Below, in pieces: positions 1-11,819 of a stretch of DNA of 64,000 nt (the stretch's first letter is position 1; the number at the start of each line of letters is the position of its first letter). The DNA lies in NCBI GenBank assembly GCA_026122225.1, contig JANEZZ010002067.1, positions 992,001 through 1,056,000 on the forward strand, read 5' to 3'. The position numbers were made by a program, and so were the translations under genes. The notes beneath the pieces are model-generated. The model made no database searches, was not told the DNA's origin, and saw only the letters and a list, made by a program, of their open reading frames with translations. The DNA is from Heloderma charlesbogerti. Taxonomy: Eukaryota; Chordata; Lepidosauria; Squamata; Helodermatidae.

Positions 1-163
1 AGCATAAATTCTGAAAGAGCCTATGCATGTACAGTCTGCATGCATGCTATGCACCATGTGTCTGTGCAACTGGGGACCCTGAAAAACACGAAGTCCCTGA
101 TCACACAGGAAGAGCCTGTGTTTGTATGCACGTGTAGGCTCTTTCAGAAGTGGTGCTGACTTC

Positions 164-540
164 TAGGGATGGGTAGATCTGTCAAGTCCATTTCCATGGA
201 CTTCCTCCTTTTCCCACCTCCAAGTCCATTCTGTACCAGTTACATGCTGATTTTGTCTTTTTAATGGGAAAAATATGTACATGTTTTTATGCGCATTTTT
301 CAAATGGACACATTAATGGATACATGCCCCTCTCCCCTTGACTAAAGCACATTTGTGCACATTTTAGAAATGTATGCATTGTTTCTTGTGCATTTTTCAA
401 ATGAGTGCATATTGCTGCATTATTATTTTTATTTTGTAGAATGCATCACAAGCCCAGAAATGTACCAATTTCTGACCGCAAATTGCATCCATTTCCATAT
501 TTGATTCTGGGAGATGTGGATCTGGTAAATCTGTTTTTAA
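164..540 (+). mobile_element. Degenerate hAT-like MITE, left end
   Basis: Begins TAGGGATGGGTAGATC, like the 5' ends of the elements at 5270, 11820 and 22739. No right end or duplication was found, so the right limit is approximate and the copy is probably truncated. Confidence 0.35.
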
Positions 541-1472
541 AAAAAACTCAGTGAAGTGCATTTATCACCCATTCATTCCTACTGAACACAAGCAGGAGCA
601 AGGAGTTGTGAGCGTCATCCCACTTCCCCACCTACATGTATCCAATAATGCAGACAGAGTTCTTGGCTTCATACACCCTGCCTGTTCACAGAACTTTTCC
701 ACTGCCATTCCATCAAAACAGCTGACCAGACCTGACAGCATCCTTCCCATGCCATGCACAGAGTACCTAGGTACAGCTGAGCGGCTAGGTACATGCACAC
801 ATTCATATGCAACATTGTGTAGGCAGCCCAGTGCTGCTGCATGCATTTATCTCTGGAACATGGATTCTGTATTAAGCCACATCAAGTCTGTTCCGTCATA
901 ATCTGCATTCTATATGGTTGCTGTGCCTTGCTGCCATGTGTACTGGCAGCAACAGTCACATCATCACGATCCCTGGTTCTCAGTGCGCTTGTGCTTCCTG
1001 TTTTAGTGAGGCTCACGAACCTGCTCTAAGAATCTAGTCCAATATTGCAAAATGAGCTTTGAATATACTGGATGTATTGGATTAACTTGTACAGCCTTAG
1101 CGTCATGAGCCAAGGCTGACTATAATCAACATTAAAGCAGGCTTAGCATTACAGTCCAAAATTCATGAAGTGTTGAGTCCCCAGGTTTCAGGACTGTGTT
1201 TGAAAGTAATAACTGGGCATGGAGAATTCATGGTGACTCTGATGCAGATACTTCCCCTACTGGTGAAGATGAGGAGACATCATGATGGATTCTGAAGGCC
1301 CTCTTATTCTCTCAAATTAGAATCCAAGGGATAGCAGTCTGCAGACTCCCTCAAAGCAGTGGACCCTGGTATAGTACCCAAGCCAATGATCCTGTACCAA
1401 CTGACTCCGATGTACAAGTTAATAGTAGCTGTCATCATCAGCATTGGCAGCAGCCTCTGAATGATTGAGGGT
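541..1472. other. Intergenic, no gene seen
   Basis: Only short open frames without recognisable protein features. No repeat family identified. Confidence 0.4.
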
Positions 1473-1649
1473 CAGTGGAAGCTGGTAGATCCAATTTCAG
1501 TGGGGTGGTGAATCCACTCCAGGTTTCATTCAGAACTCTAAAGGAGCTATCCACACCTTGGATAGGTCCTTTAGTGTTTTGACTGGTTCTGACTGAAACC
1601 CAGAGCAGATTCACCACCGCACTGACATCAGAGCCACCAGCCTCCACTG
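1473..1649. mobile_element. Foldback hAT-like MITE (CAGTGGAGGC family), copy 1
   Basis: 177 bp with inverted ends CAGTGGAAGCTGG and CCAGCCTCCACTG. The interior is also self-complementary (GTGAATCCACTCCAGG against the GATTCACC side). The flanks TTGAGGGT and TTGAAAAT match at 5 of 8 positions, a decayed 8-bp duplication. Related copies lie at 59797 and 61229. Confidence 0.7.
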
Positions 1650-2009
1650 TTGAAAATGCCTCATTCACCAGAACACTCTTGCCAGCAATGTCAAGAAAAG
1701 CACCAGAAGTTGTGAGCTCTGTTGTTCCACCATTTTTCCAGAGGGGAAAAAAGGTGACCAAAGAACCTGCTTACACATTTTCAAGCCTTCTGTGGTATTA
1801 CAAATGGTTTCTTGATGAACTTGTCCACAATTAGTTCATGGAAGAGGAGATTTAAAGCTCTTATAGTGAAGCAGAGAAAATTCAGACTATCCTCTTCTTA
1901 TCACTAAATGAGAAGCATGGTTCAGTTATATCTATCAAATATCTAAGATTTGGGAGTTTTAAAGCTTACCTTTTAAGCTGAATGGAACTATTTTTCCTAT
2001 ATAGGTTCT

Positions 2010-2606
2010 AGAGTAAAATGATCATACCCAAGCACCCTCTCCCTCTGAGCAGAGCCCAGCCAGCTCCTTGGTCTACATTGCTGAGGGCAATGAAGCAAGA
2101 GAGGAGAGGGCTAGAACACAGGTGGAAGAAAACTCATGCTGAGTCTGACTGAACACTGGTTAGAACTCATTATCGAGCCTACTTTGGCGCAGTGAGGGTG
2201 GCAAAGAGACAGTTCTTTTCCACCAGCATTGCATCTTCTCAGCATCATCCAGCGGAGCTTTTCTGAGTGGTTCATGGCCTGCTACGTACTAGGCCAGGGA
2301 AAGAAACTGTGGAACCCTTGGTAGCACCCTGTGACGAGTTTGCACAGCACTTTGAAAATAAAGTCGCTCAGATTCGTCATGAATTGGACAGCACAATTCA
2401 CGCAGCTCCATTAGTAGAGGTGTCCAGAGCACCGTGTGGTCCAGTTTTATTGGATGAGTTTCCATTATTGAGGCCTGAGGAATGGATGCAGACAAGGTTC
2501 TTGGCCAAGTCCGATCGACCACTTGTGTGCTTGGCCCTTGCCCTTCATGGTTTATTACATCAAACAAGGAGGGGATGTCTGGCTGGGTCCAGGAGGTTGT
2601 AAATTC
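2010..2606 (+). mobile_element. L2-clade LINE, 5' part of ORF2 fragment
   Basis: Conceptual translation gives VHGLLRTRPGKETVEP and CDEFAQHFENKVAQIR, typical of the stretch between endonuclease and reverse transcriptase in L2 elements of fish and reptiles. The left limit is approximate. The element is interrupted at 2606 by a hAT-like insertion and resumes at 3577 in a compatible frame. Confidence 0.75.
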
Positions 2607-3576
2607 TAGGGATGGGGGAGAATTTCTCCCCGAAACTTCGGGGGGCCGAGTGCCAACATGTTCGGCCCCCCGAAGTAGTTTCAGGGAGAAATTCTCCGCA
2701 CCCCCCCCGCCCCCCGCACCCCCCCCGGGACGAGACTTACCTTTCCCAAATGTCCCTCCCGGCAGCGGGTCCCAGCGGTGGTTCGGCAGGTCTTCATCAG
2801 GGGCGGGGGCGGCAGCCGGTCTTCGATCGGCTGCCGCCGCCGCCATTCCAATAAAAGTTAAAAAAAAAAAAAACGCCCCCGTGATAGGCTACGTGACAAT
2901 TAACGTAGCCTATCACGGCTAGATTTGCAAAGTCAGCCGTGATAGGCTACATAAATCGTCACGTAGCCTATCACAGGTGACTTTAAAAAAAAAAAGCGCA
3001 TACGGCTAATGGAGGCCCCCATAGGGAGCCGCCATTCACGTTCCTTATTTGGTCGCTGTAGTCTATGTAAAGATTATGTAGACTACGGCGAAAATAAGGG
3101 CAACGCTATTTGCGTTGCCCTTATATTCGCCGTAGTCTACGTAAAGATTTACGTAGACTACAGCGACCAAATAAGGAACGCGAGTGGCGGCTCCCTATGG
3201 GGGCCGCCATTTGGGTACGCGCTTTTTTTTTAAAAAAGTCACCCGTGATAGGCTACGTGATGATTAACGTAGCCTATCATGGCTGACTTTGCAGATCTAG
3301 CCGTGATAGGCTACGTTAATCGTCACGTAGCCTATGACGGGGGCGTTTTTTTTTTTAACTTTTTATTTTGCAGCTGGGCGAGGCGAGGTGCCTTCTCCCC
3401 GGCCTGAATTTCGGCCGGGTGAGGCGGGAAGCCTCCCCCCCGGCCTGAATTTCGGCCGGGCGAGGCGGGAAGCCTCCCCCCCCCGGCCTGAACTTCGGGG
3501 GGAGCAACGAAGCGCCTCCCCCCCCCCCCCGCGAAGCAAGCTGCGAGACCAGGTAAGTGGCTTTCGTGCACTCCTA
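2607..3576 (+). mobile_element. Hairpin-array hAT-like element, copy 1 (970 bp)
   Basis: Flanked by a perfect 8-bp duplication GTAAATTC (2599-2606 and 3577-3584). Ends are TAGGGATG and, reversed, TAGGAGTG. The core 2865-3356 is a near-perfect palindrome of about 490 bp centred near 3110, itself containing four short GATAGGCTACGT-type palindromes (near 2880, 2938, 3243 and 3299). The right part (about 3376-3500) has about three GC-rich tandem units with GGCCTGAATTTCGG. Splice-donor-like sites face outward: minus AAG|GTAAGTCT at 2740 and plus CAG|GTAAGTGG at 3553. No transposase frame is present, so it must be non-autonomous. hAT assignment rests on the 8-bp duplication and TIR type. Confidence 0.9.
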
Positions 3577-5199
3577 GTAAATTCCTCCTTGAGAGAGGGA
3601 GTGGTGCTGGTCTCTTTAAAAGATGCGGTAATCAGGCCACTCCTGAAAAAGCCTAACCTGGACTCAGAAGACGTTAACAGCTATAGACTGGTGACCAATA
3701 TCCCCTTCCTGGGCAAGGTGCTTGAGCATGTGGTTGCAGGACAACTCCAGGCACTCTTGAATGAAACAGAGTATCTAGATCCATTTCAATCAGGCTTCAA
3801 GCCTGGTTTTGGAACAGAAACTGCCTTGGTTGCCCTGTAGGATGACCTCTGCTGGGAGAGGGACAGGAGGAGTGCGATGCTGTTGATTCTCCTGGACCTC
3901 TCAGCAGCTTTCAATACCATCAACCATGGTATCCTTCTGGATAGGTTGTCTGGGTTGGGAGTTGGAGGCACTACATTGGTTCTGCTCCTACTTGGATGGC
4001 CAATTCCAGAAGGTGGTGCTGGGGAATTATTGCTCTGTGCCATGGCAATTGTGCCATGGGGTTCCACAGGGCTCTCTTTTATCCCCTATGCTGTTCAACA
4101 TCTATATGAAACCACTGGGGGAGGTTATCCGGAGGTGTGGGCTGAGGTGCCATCAATATGTGGATGACACCCAGCTCTACCTGTTTTTCATCAAACACAG
4201 GTGAGGCAATGGCTGTTCTGAATCAGTTCCTGGGCATGGTAATGAGAACCAATAAACTGAAACTCAGTCCAGACAAGATGGAGGTACTATTAGTGGGTGG
4301 TTCATCTGCCCAGCTAGGTGATGTTCAGCTTGTTCTGGAGGGGGTTGCACTCCCCATATGGATCAGGTTTGTAGTTTGGTGGTGCTCTTAGACCCAGAAC
4401 TGTCACTTGAGGCACAGGTGAATTCAGTGGCACGAAGCACTTTTTATCAGCTTAGGCTGATATACCAACTACACCCTTATCTGGACAGAGATAGCCTAGC
4501 TACAGTTATCCATGCTCTGATAACCTCTTGTCTAGATTACTGCAATGTGTCATACATGGGGCTGCCTTTGAAAATGGTTGGGAAACTTCAGCTAGTCCAA
4601 ACTAGGTCAGCAAGATTATTAACAGGGACTGGCCAACAAGATCACTTTATGCCAGTACTTTTCCAGCTGCACTGGCTGCCAGTCCATTTCTGGGCCCAGT
4701 TCAAAGTGCTGGTATTAATATTCAAAGCCCTAAATGGATTAAGGCCAGGTTATTTGAAGGATCGCCTCCTCCCATATGTGCCTGCCCAGTCCCTAATATC
4801 ATCTTGAGGGGTCCTTCTTTGTGTGAGCCCCTGCCAAAGGAAGTGAGGTGGGTGGCTACCGGGAAGAGGGCCTTTTCTGCTGTGGCACCCTAGCTGTGGA
4901 ATGAGCTCTAGAGAGGTTCGCCTGGTGCCTACATTGCACTCCTTCCAGAGCCAGTTGAACACCTTTTTATTCTCCCAGTATTTTAGCATTTTAGCTTCCT
5001 AGTCTTTTAGCTCTGGTGTTTTAAATCTGTATTTTAAATCTCTGCATTGCTGCTAGGTTTTATTCTGCTTGTACTGTTATTTTGTGGTCTTAAGCTTTCA
5101 TATTTTATATTGTTTTATGCTGTTCTTTATGGTTTTAATTGTTGTGAACTGTCCAGAGACCTTCGGCTACTGGATGGTACAGAAATAAATAAATAAATT
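3577..5199 (+). mobile_element. L2-clade LINE, reverse transcriptase and 3' end
   Basis: Decayed reverse transcriptase in several frames: AVIRPLLKKPNLDSED, FQSGFKPGFGTETALV, LLDLSAAFNTINHGIL, QYVDDTQLYL (the catalytic YxDD box) and a C-terminal part with LDYCNVSYMGLP and ALNGLRPGYLKD. A stop near 3838 and frameshifts near 3950, 4200 and 4390 make it inactive. It ends in the usual L2 tail with AAATA repeats at 5183-5199. Confidence 0.85.
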
Positions 5200-5269
5200 G
5201 CCTCTCCCTGGTCGCCAACTTACAGACTTCAGGGATAGCTGGAACACAGAGCAGGGCTATGATAATGAG

Positions 5270-5695
5270 TAGCGATGCTGTCACTGGGAAATCCAGTTCT
5301 TTTTTTAATCAATGGACTTCCATGGCATGTACAACTCAATCTGGATTGGCGAGCTGAGCTGTGGACTTTTCCCCAAACTCCAGGAACTTTTTTTGCACAG
5401 TTTTGGCAGATTCTGCCATTTGCTCAAATTTCTGAATAACTTGCTCAAATTTCTAAGCAATTTGCAGTGAATTCACACAAATTTGACTGTAATTTGTGCA
5501 AAATGCTCAAAAATTTGTACACATTGCAGAACCTATGGAAAAGCCTGTGCAAAATGCCTAAAATCTGCAAACTGGCCTGACTGGCTGCAGAGTGAGTCAG
5601 ACAACACAGCAGGAGTCTGGAATGAAGTCGGGGAGGGGGAACCTAGGAAAACTCATCAAATTCCATCCCCCAGACAGATTTCTCCAACATTCCTA
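5270..5695. mobile_element. hAT-like MITE (TAGGGATG, AT-rich), copy
   Basis: Starts TAGCGATG and ends CATTCCTA. The flanks ATAATGAG and ATGATGAC match at 6 of 8 positions. The interior repeats CAAATTT and TTTGTGCA words and closely resembles the copy at 11820-12237, including the GGAAATCC stretch near the left end. Confidence 0.65.
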
Positions 5696-5699
5696 ATGA

Positions 5700-6955
5700 T
5701 GACCTTAATAAATGAGCAGATCCATACAACAGAAGACTGTCATTCAGATACCCTGTCTATTAATGGCTTTAAAAGGTCATCACCAGCACTTTGAATTGGA
5801 CCAAGAACCCAATTAGAAGCCAGTGCAACTCTTTCAACAGAGGTGTCACATGCTCCTGCTAAGCAATCTGAGTTAACTCTCGGGCTGTTGAATTCTGGAC
5901 TGACTGAAACTTCCAGAAACTTTTCAAAGTAAAACACTTTGCAGTACACCAGACATAACGTAACTGATATTATCATGGCCAGGTCTACAAACTCCAAGAA
6001 TGGATATAATTGGCACACCAGCCAACATCGGAGTCTCCGGGGTCAGAAAGGGGTCCCAAACTATAAGCCAGAGCTTTTAAGGAGGCTGCAACCCAATCCA
6101 ACAAGTGCTGACAAGGAGCACCTCTGTCATGTCCAGATCAAGCTGCAATTTGTTAGCCTGCATCCAGTCCAATATTGCCCCAAGGGACCAGTTCAGAACC
6201 TTTTCTCTGGATTTAGTGGTGCTGTTAGGGCAAGACTTTGGGGCAAACACAGCAAAATAAGCAAGTAAACACTGCAGGGTTGGCTTACCGCAATTTGAAA
6301 TAATACAGATTGCCATCTAAAGAGGGGGCCATGTGGGATCATTAAGTCCAGAGTCTAAAATGACCTACCTGTACCACTGCCTGGATTGAGATGGAAAGGA
6401 GAAAAAGAGCAAAGTGTCGCCTAGATATCTGTGACACTGCGCTACAAAACCCTGAATGACCTCTCCCGGTGGTGTCAAGTAGAGCCACCAATTTCATGTG
6501 GAATTCTCTCCACATCAATTTCAATTAAAGCAGAAGCTGAGGAGATGGGTTATACAATCCATGCTTTTATATCCCACTAAAGCCTACAGCAAGAATCTTT
6601 TTGCAAAGCTCTTGATCAAAGTGATACAGCAAAAAGACTGCTTGACAGCCACCCCAGGGGAAGTCATTTCCCAAGAGCCTGACATAAACTGTACATAGCT
6701 GAGGCCTGGCCTGAAAAAGGTGCAGTGAAGTCTGTGCATAATATGAAATCACTGGAGTGAAATGGAAGAAGGTAACATTATTACATTGCAAGAAAGCTCA
6801 TGCAGAACTAATGCATTTGTTATAGGACTGCATCTGAAATTTGGTGAATGATGACAAATTTTATAAATGTGTAAAAATGCAGAGATATACTGGCAAATGC
6901 TGACAGGTGCCTATGTGTAATTGTCAGAGTTCATTGGTATATGACCATAAAATGG
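5700..6955. other. Intergenic, no gene seen
   Basis: Short frames only, none with a recognisable domain. The stretch 5740-6250 may be an old repeat remnant, but I could not assign it. Confidence 0.35.
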
Positions 6956-6959
6956 AAAT

Positions 6960-7640
6960 ATATATAACAATACACACACACACTCAATATAACATCAACC
7001 AAGCAACGCTCTTTCCAAGAGAAAGCCTTCTCCATGAAATATATGAATAACAAAAAATATTCACATCCCATTTATGGTAGATTTCCACCCAACTTTTCCT
7101 ATCACCTGGCAATCAGGGAAAGCTGCCCATTGTTAGCCAACTCTGAACATCTTGCTAAAGCAATCAGCAAGCTTCTGCTTATGGCTTCCCACCAGCCTCC
7201 AAATCTATGGAAATTACTAGTGAGAGCTGTTCTCAAATCTCCTCTCAGCAATCCTGGATCACATCCTTATGAATCCAAGTGCTGCATCACCTGTGTTTAT
7301 CTCAGAGAGACAGTCACCTTCAAGAACACTGTGACTCACAGAACTTACTACATCAAACAAAACATCACCAGCACAGCATGTCATGAAATTTATTTCATTG
7401 AATGCACATGCCCAGGATGTCATATTCAGTATGGCGTTAAAATAATAACTGACCAGCACACAAATTTCAAAAACCACAAATCTGCAATCTTAACAACAAC
7501 AACAAGAAGAAGAACAAAAATGGAACAACCAGTTGCAAAGCACTTCGTTTTGGAAAATCATAGCCTATCCATTATTGCCACAGAGATACTATCAGATCCA
7601 AGAATACTGGAAACAAGGAGAAACTTCTGAATATATAGAT
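6960..7640 (+). mobile_element. Penelope-like element, C-terminal part with GIY-YIG endonuclease
   Basis: An open frame of 198 codons (7034-7630) matches the end of Penelope-like retroelements. It has KSPLSNPGSHPYESKCCITC (a Cys-rich segment), THRTYYIKQNITSTACHEIYFIE, then CPGCHIQYGVK, a decayed form of the YVGKT core of the GIY-YIG nuclease, and PVAKHFVLENHSL. The reverse transcriptase half is missing, as is usual for 5'-truncated copies. The YIG core is damaged, so the nuclease should be inactive. Confidence 0.75.
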
Positions 7641-7845
7641 TAACACCTTAATATCACATGGCCTTATCCTGGAAGATAACACCTGACATCATTCATTTAC
7701 AGCAAATGCCACACCTTGGAATATTCCATCTTAACTGCTACCTTGGCTACAGAATCCTTTTATTCATATCAGAGCAACTGAAGAAGGCAGAAGTCCAAAT
7801 GTTTTGCTTTAAGATTGCAACATTTCTGTTTTGTTAGGAGGGGTG

Positions 7846-7937
7846 AGAGAAAGACAGAGACAGAGAGAGAGACAGAGAGACAGAGAGACAGAGACAGAGA
7901 GACAGAGACAGAGAGGGAGAGACAGAGAGGGAGAGAA
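7846..7937 (+). repeat. (GA)n/(GACA)n microsatellite
   Basis: Purine-rich imperfect repeat of GAGA and GACAGA units over about 90 bp, about 215 bp after the Penelope-like frame. Confidence 0.9.
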
Positions 7938-8099
7938 ATAGGTGTTATGGAAGCCATATGGTAAATTCATTGCGGATTGAAAACATTCACATTCACCACA
8001 TTTTGGACATTCCCATGAACTGTATCTAACAGTCTTACAGATTGCGGAGGGGTGGGGGAATGGGAGAGAGAGACAGAGACTGGTGGTACTCCAGTATCA

Positions 8100-8200
8100 T
8101 AAAAATAAGATGAGTAGATAATGATACTTCACCTTGAGTGCCATTTCTTGGTAGAAAGCGGGCTACAAATTAAATCAGTAAAAAATAAATAATACTTAAA
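8100..8200 (+). repeat. L2/SINE-type 3' tail
   Basis: CCTTGAGTGCC followed by AAAGCGGGCTACAAAT and AAATAAATAAT resembles the shared L2/SINE 3' tail. Confidence 0.5.
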
Positions 8201-8204
8201 AGGC

Positions 8205-8500
8205 CAGTTCGAACAATCACTGCAGCCTACTGTGCCAGCCACACTTTCAAGCTGTGGCTGATGGATGCCATGGCTTATTGTGTCGTGTGAACCCAGAGCG
8301 GGTGGCTTATGCGAGGGTTGTTTAGAACGATGGGCTGTTTTAGCGTTAGCCCTTGCACAAGCCACCCTCTCTGGGTTCGCGTGACATGATATGCCATGGA
8401 GGCCACCCACCCTGGTTTGAATATTCAAAAGGGCAGCTCGCACGCACTGCAATCCACTGTGGCTTAAATAAACCATGGGGGGCTGCAGTGATAATGCAAA
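8205..8500. mobile_element. Foldback MITE
   Basis: Inverted repeat with arms of about 60 bp: GCCATGGCTTATTGTGTCGT and AACCCAGAGCGGGTGGCTT in the left arm pair with AAGCCACCCTCTCTGGGTT and the distal GATATGCCATGG. Further pairing continues outward (CACTGCAGCCTACTG against CACTGCAATCCACTG). The superfamily is unknown because duplications are not clear. Confidence 0.6.
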
Positions 8501-8639
8501 CCAAGTCAAAGAGAAGCTAAAGAAGCAGGTTGATTGCCACAGGTATTTGGTTATTTTAGTTAAAACAGAGAGGGAATTAAATGAAAATAATTTCCCCTTC
8601 ACAGTGAAGTGCGTAAAAGCAAACATGCGTTGCTAACTG

Positions 8640-9190
8640 AGCTGAGAAAAGGACCAAAACCCACCTTATGAAATGACCAATAGAAGGACTCTCTATTTAG
8701 TAATCTGGGAAATGCATTCTAGAATTTACCTGATGCTGAGCCAAAGAGGCCCATGAGTTCACTTAACGGTAAGGAAGGAATAAAAAATATGCCCTATTAA
8801 TGAGCTCTTATAAATTCTTCATAGCCATCGTGAAGAGGGATTTGCTCGAGGCAATATAACACTGAGTTGCAAATCTCCTTCTGTCAAATTATTAGTAAAG
8901 CAGAAAATATAAGACTCCTTTACCCACAGTGCTTGTAACACAGTGAATAGCCCTTCTGGGCCTCAGCTGAGGCAGCCATATGGTTAAATGAGTATTATCT
9001 GAACAGATTTATTTTTTTTTAAGAGTCATAACAACTAATCAAGATGAATATTATTAGAAAACCTTGGAGAATACCTCAAAGTCATATCAAGCAAAAACTA
9101 TTACAGAGTTCACTGACAAACTGAAAGCATATAATCAACAAAGACATACAATTTTATCTTTCAAATAATTAAGTGAGCCCAGTAATAGTC
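8640..9190. promoter_or_regulatory. Candidate conserved noncoding stretch
   Basis: AT-rich, repeat-poor sequence with several TAAT-type words and no coding potential, lying between transposon-rich blocks. Only composition and absence of repeats support this; alignment to other amniotes would decide. Confidence 0.25.
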
Positions 9191-9486
9191 CTTCTATAAG
9201 CAAACATCTTAAGCAGGATGACTTTCACCTATGGAAGAAGATACACGGGTGACGTTGGTGTTAGCATAGGAAATAGGATTCAGCTGGTCTATGAAAGGTC
9301 CATGTCCAGAGTCTTGGCAGGCTCAAATCGAGAACAGAGTTGGCTAGGAGGGAAAGGAGGACAAGAAGGAAAAGAAACAGGACAGAGGGGGAAGCAGGAC
9401 TGGCATTAGGTTCCTACTAAGAATATTCATTTAATACAGTGGTGGGCAGAAGACTAGGATCTACTGATAGATCACTGGGTGATTTT

Positions 9487-10638
9487 CAGTATATCATAAA
9501 ATCATACAATCCTTAGAGTTGGAAGGGGGCATTTAGGCCATCTAACCCCCTTGTCAGTGCAGGAATCCAGTTTAAAACATCCCTGACAGATGGCTATCCA
9601 GTCTCTGCTTGAATAACTCCAGTGATGGACAGCCCACCAGCTCCCTAGGAAGTTGGTTCCATTGACTGACTGCCCCAAGTGTTGTTTTTTCTGATGTTCA
9701 ACCTAAATCTACTTTTCCATAACTTAAGCCCATTGTTTCGTATCCTGCAGTCTTGGATGATAGAGAACAGGTTGCTCTCTTCTGTGTGGCAACCCTTTAG
9801 CTACTTGACAAGTGCCATCATATGCCCCCTCAGTCTTCTCTTCTCAAGGCTAAAAATAACCAGTTCCTTCAATCTTTCCTTGAAGGAGTTTCTAATCCCC
9901 TGATTATCTTGTTGCCCTTCTCAGAACTCATTCCAGTTTATCTGAATCCTTCTTAAAGTGTAGTGTCCAGAACTGGACACAATATTTGAGGTGAGGTCTG
10001 ACCAGCACAGAGTGGAACTATTACTTCCCATGATTTAGAAACTACACTTCTATTGATGCAACCTAAAATTGCATTTGCTTTTTTTGCAGCCACATCACAT
10101 TGCTGACTCATATTCAGTTTATGGTTGACTACAACTCCAAGATTCTTTCCACATATACTACTGTCAAGCCAGGTATCTCTCATCTTAATACTCGTACATT
10201 TGATTTCTCTTTCCTAAATGAAGAACTTTGCACTTGCCTCTTAAATTTCATTCTGTTATTTTCTGCCCAGTTTTCTAAGCTATCAAGACCATTTTGAATT
10301 TTGTTTCTGTCTTCTAAGGTATTAGCTTTTGTCATCTGCAAATTTGATAAGCATTTCCCCCTCCTTTTTTATTCCAAGTCATTAATAAAAATGATTAGTA
10401 CAGGGCCCAGGACCAAACCCTATGGCACCCCACTCGATACCTCCCTCCAGTTTGATGAGGAACCTTTGACAAGCATTCTTTGAATACAATTCTCCAGCCA
10501 GCTGCGGATCCACCTAGTAGTAGTGCCATCCAGCCCACACTTAACTAGCTTGCTAAGCATCATATCATGGGGCACTTTGTCAAATGCCTTATACTGAAGT
10601 CAAGGTATATTATGTCCACAGCATTGCCACAATCTACT
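9487..10638 (-). mobile_element. CR1 LINE, 3' part
   Basis: On the minus strand the translation includes GVVVNHKLNMSQQCDVAAKKANAILGC, shown in parts as LNMSQQCDVAAKKAN and AILGCINRSV, the C-terminal CR1 motif. It ends at 9487 with the typical CR1 3' end (reversed: AATCATAAAATCATAC before CTTAGAGTTGGAAG). Frames are broken. The element continues at 10986 beyond an inserted SINE. Confidence 0.85.
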
Positions 10639-10985
10639 AAGGAAGTTAAAAAGGTAAAGGTGTCCCCAACCAGTCGTGTCCGACTCTAGGGTGTGGGGCT
10701 CATCTCCATTTCTAAGCCAAAGAGCCAGCGCTGTCCGAAGACGCTTCCGTGGTCATGTGGCCAGCTTGACTGAACACCGAGGTACACAGAACACTGTTAC
10801 CTTTCTGACCGAAGCGGTACCTATTTATCTACTTGCAATTTCTTGCTTTCGAACCGCTAGGTTGGCAGGAACTGGGACTGAAGACGGGAGCTCACTCCAT
10901 CACGCGGCACTCAGGTCTCAAACTGCTGTCCTGCCGACCTTCCAGTCTGCAGTTCAGCGTCTTAACCACTAAGCTGCCACGGCCC
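10639..10985 (-). mobile_element. tRNA-derived SINE inserted in CR1
   Basis: Read on the minus strand it begins GGGGCCGTGGCAGCTTAGTGG, with an A-box-like TAGTGGTTAAGACG and a B-box-like AGTTTGAGACC about 40 bp later. It ends CACCTTTACCTTTTT. A T5-led duplicate of about 10 bp with mismatches flanks it, and the CR1 frame resumes (TSLVDCGNAVDIIYLD) on the far side. Confidence 0.75.
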
Positions 10986-11520
10986 CACTTGAAAAATGAA
11001 GTCAGATTAGCCTGGCAGGGTTTGTTCTTGACAAATCCATGCTGGCTTCCAGTGATCACTGCATGAGTGACAAGGTGCCTACAGATCGAGCATTTTATAA
11101 TCTGCTCTAGAATTTTCTCAGGTATTGATGTTAGACTGACTGGTCTGTAATTCCCCAGATCTTCCTTTTTGGCCTTTTTTGAAGATAGGGACAACATTTG
11201 CCCTCCTCCAGTGTTTCACCTGTTCTCCAGGATTTCTAAAAGATAATAGAGATTCTGAGAGTTCATCTGCTAACTCCTTCGATACTCTAGGATGCAATTC
11301 ATCTAGAGCTGGGAACCTGAACTCATTTAAAGTGCTTAGATATTCCCCAACCATCTCTGTCAACCTCAAGCTGCAGTCCCTCCAGTCTGTTTGCCACATA
11401 TGAGAGATGGCACACCAATCCTCTCTTGGAAGAAAACTGAGCCAAACTATGAGTTGAGCATTTCTGCCTTTTCCAACAGTTTCAGCAACAGTTTCTAACT
11501 CCCAATGGTTTGACTACAGT
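10986..11520 (-). mobile_element. CR1 LINE, reverse transcriptase 5' part
   Basis: Minus-strand translation contains ALDELHPRVSKELADELSE, ANVVPIFKKGQKG and NYRPVSLTSIPEKILEQII, standard CR1 reverse transcriptase blocks, then KNKPCQANLTSFFK at the SINE junction. A frameshift near 11150-11200 breaks the frame. The upstream limit is approximate. Confidence 0.85.
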
Positions 11521-11819
11521 GATGACAAAAATCTTTTTTCCCCCACCATCACTCTCCTAAATTAGGCTACTGAATCAAGAAAACTTGGGGTGGGGGGTAG
11601 GAGCAGGTTTGTGTGTGGAAGGATCTGTGCACAATCTCCAATCCTGGTAATGAAAGCAAATTTGTGTGCTGGACATGTCCTCAGAGGCCCTTAGTTCTGC
11701 AGTTCTGCCATCTTGAGCCACTATTTTGCACCTGGATTCAGACCTTGCAGTTCTAGTGAAAAACAAAATAGTGTTTTTCTAATGTAAATCTCTCCATCCC
11801 TGACTTAGAATGTCAGTTT

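Noticed and set aside
2482..2922. 146-codon frame at the L2/hAT junction as a fusion gene
   Set aside because: The frame merely reads from L2 into inserted non-coding DNA.
7769..7957. Leu/Ser-rich minus frame
   Set aside because: Translation of a GA/GACA microsatellite.
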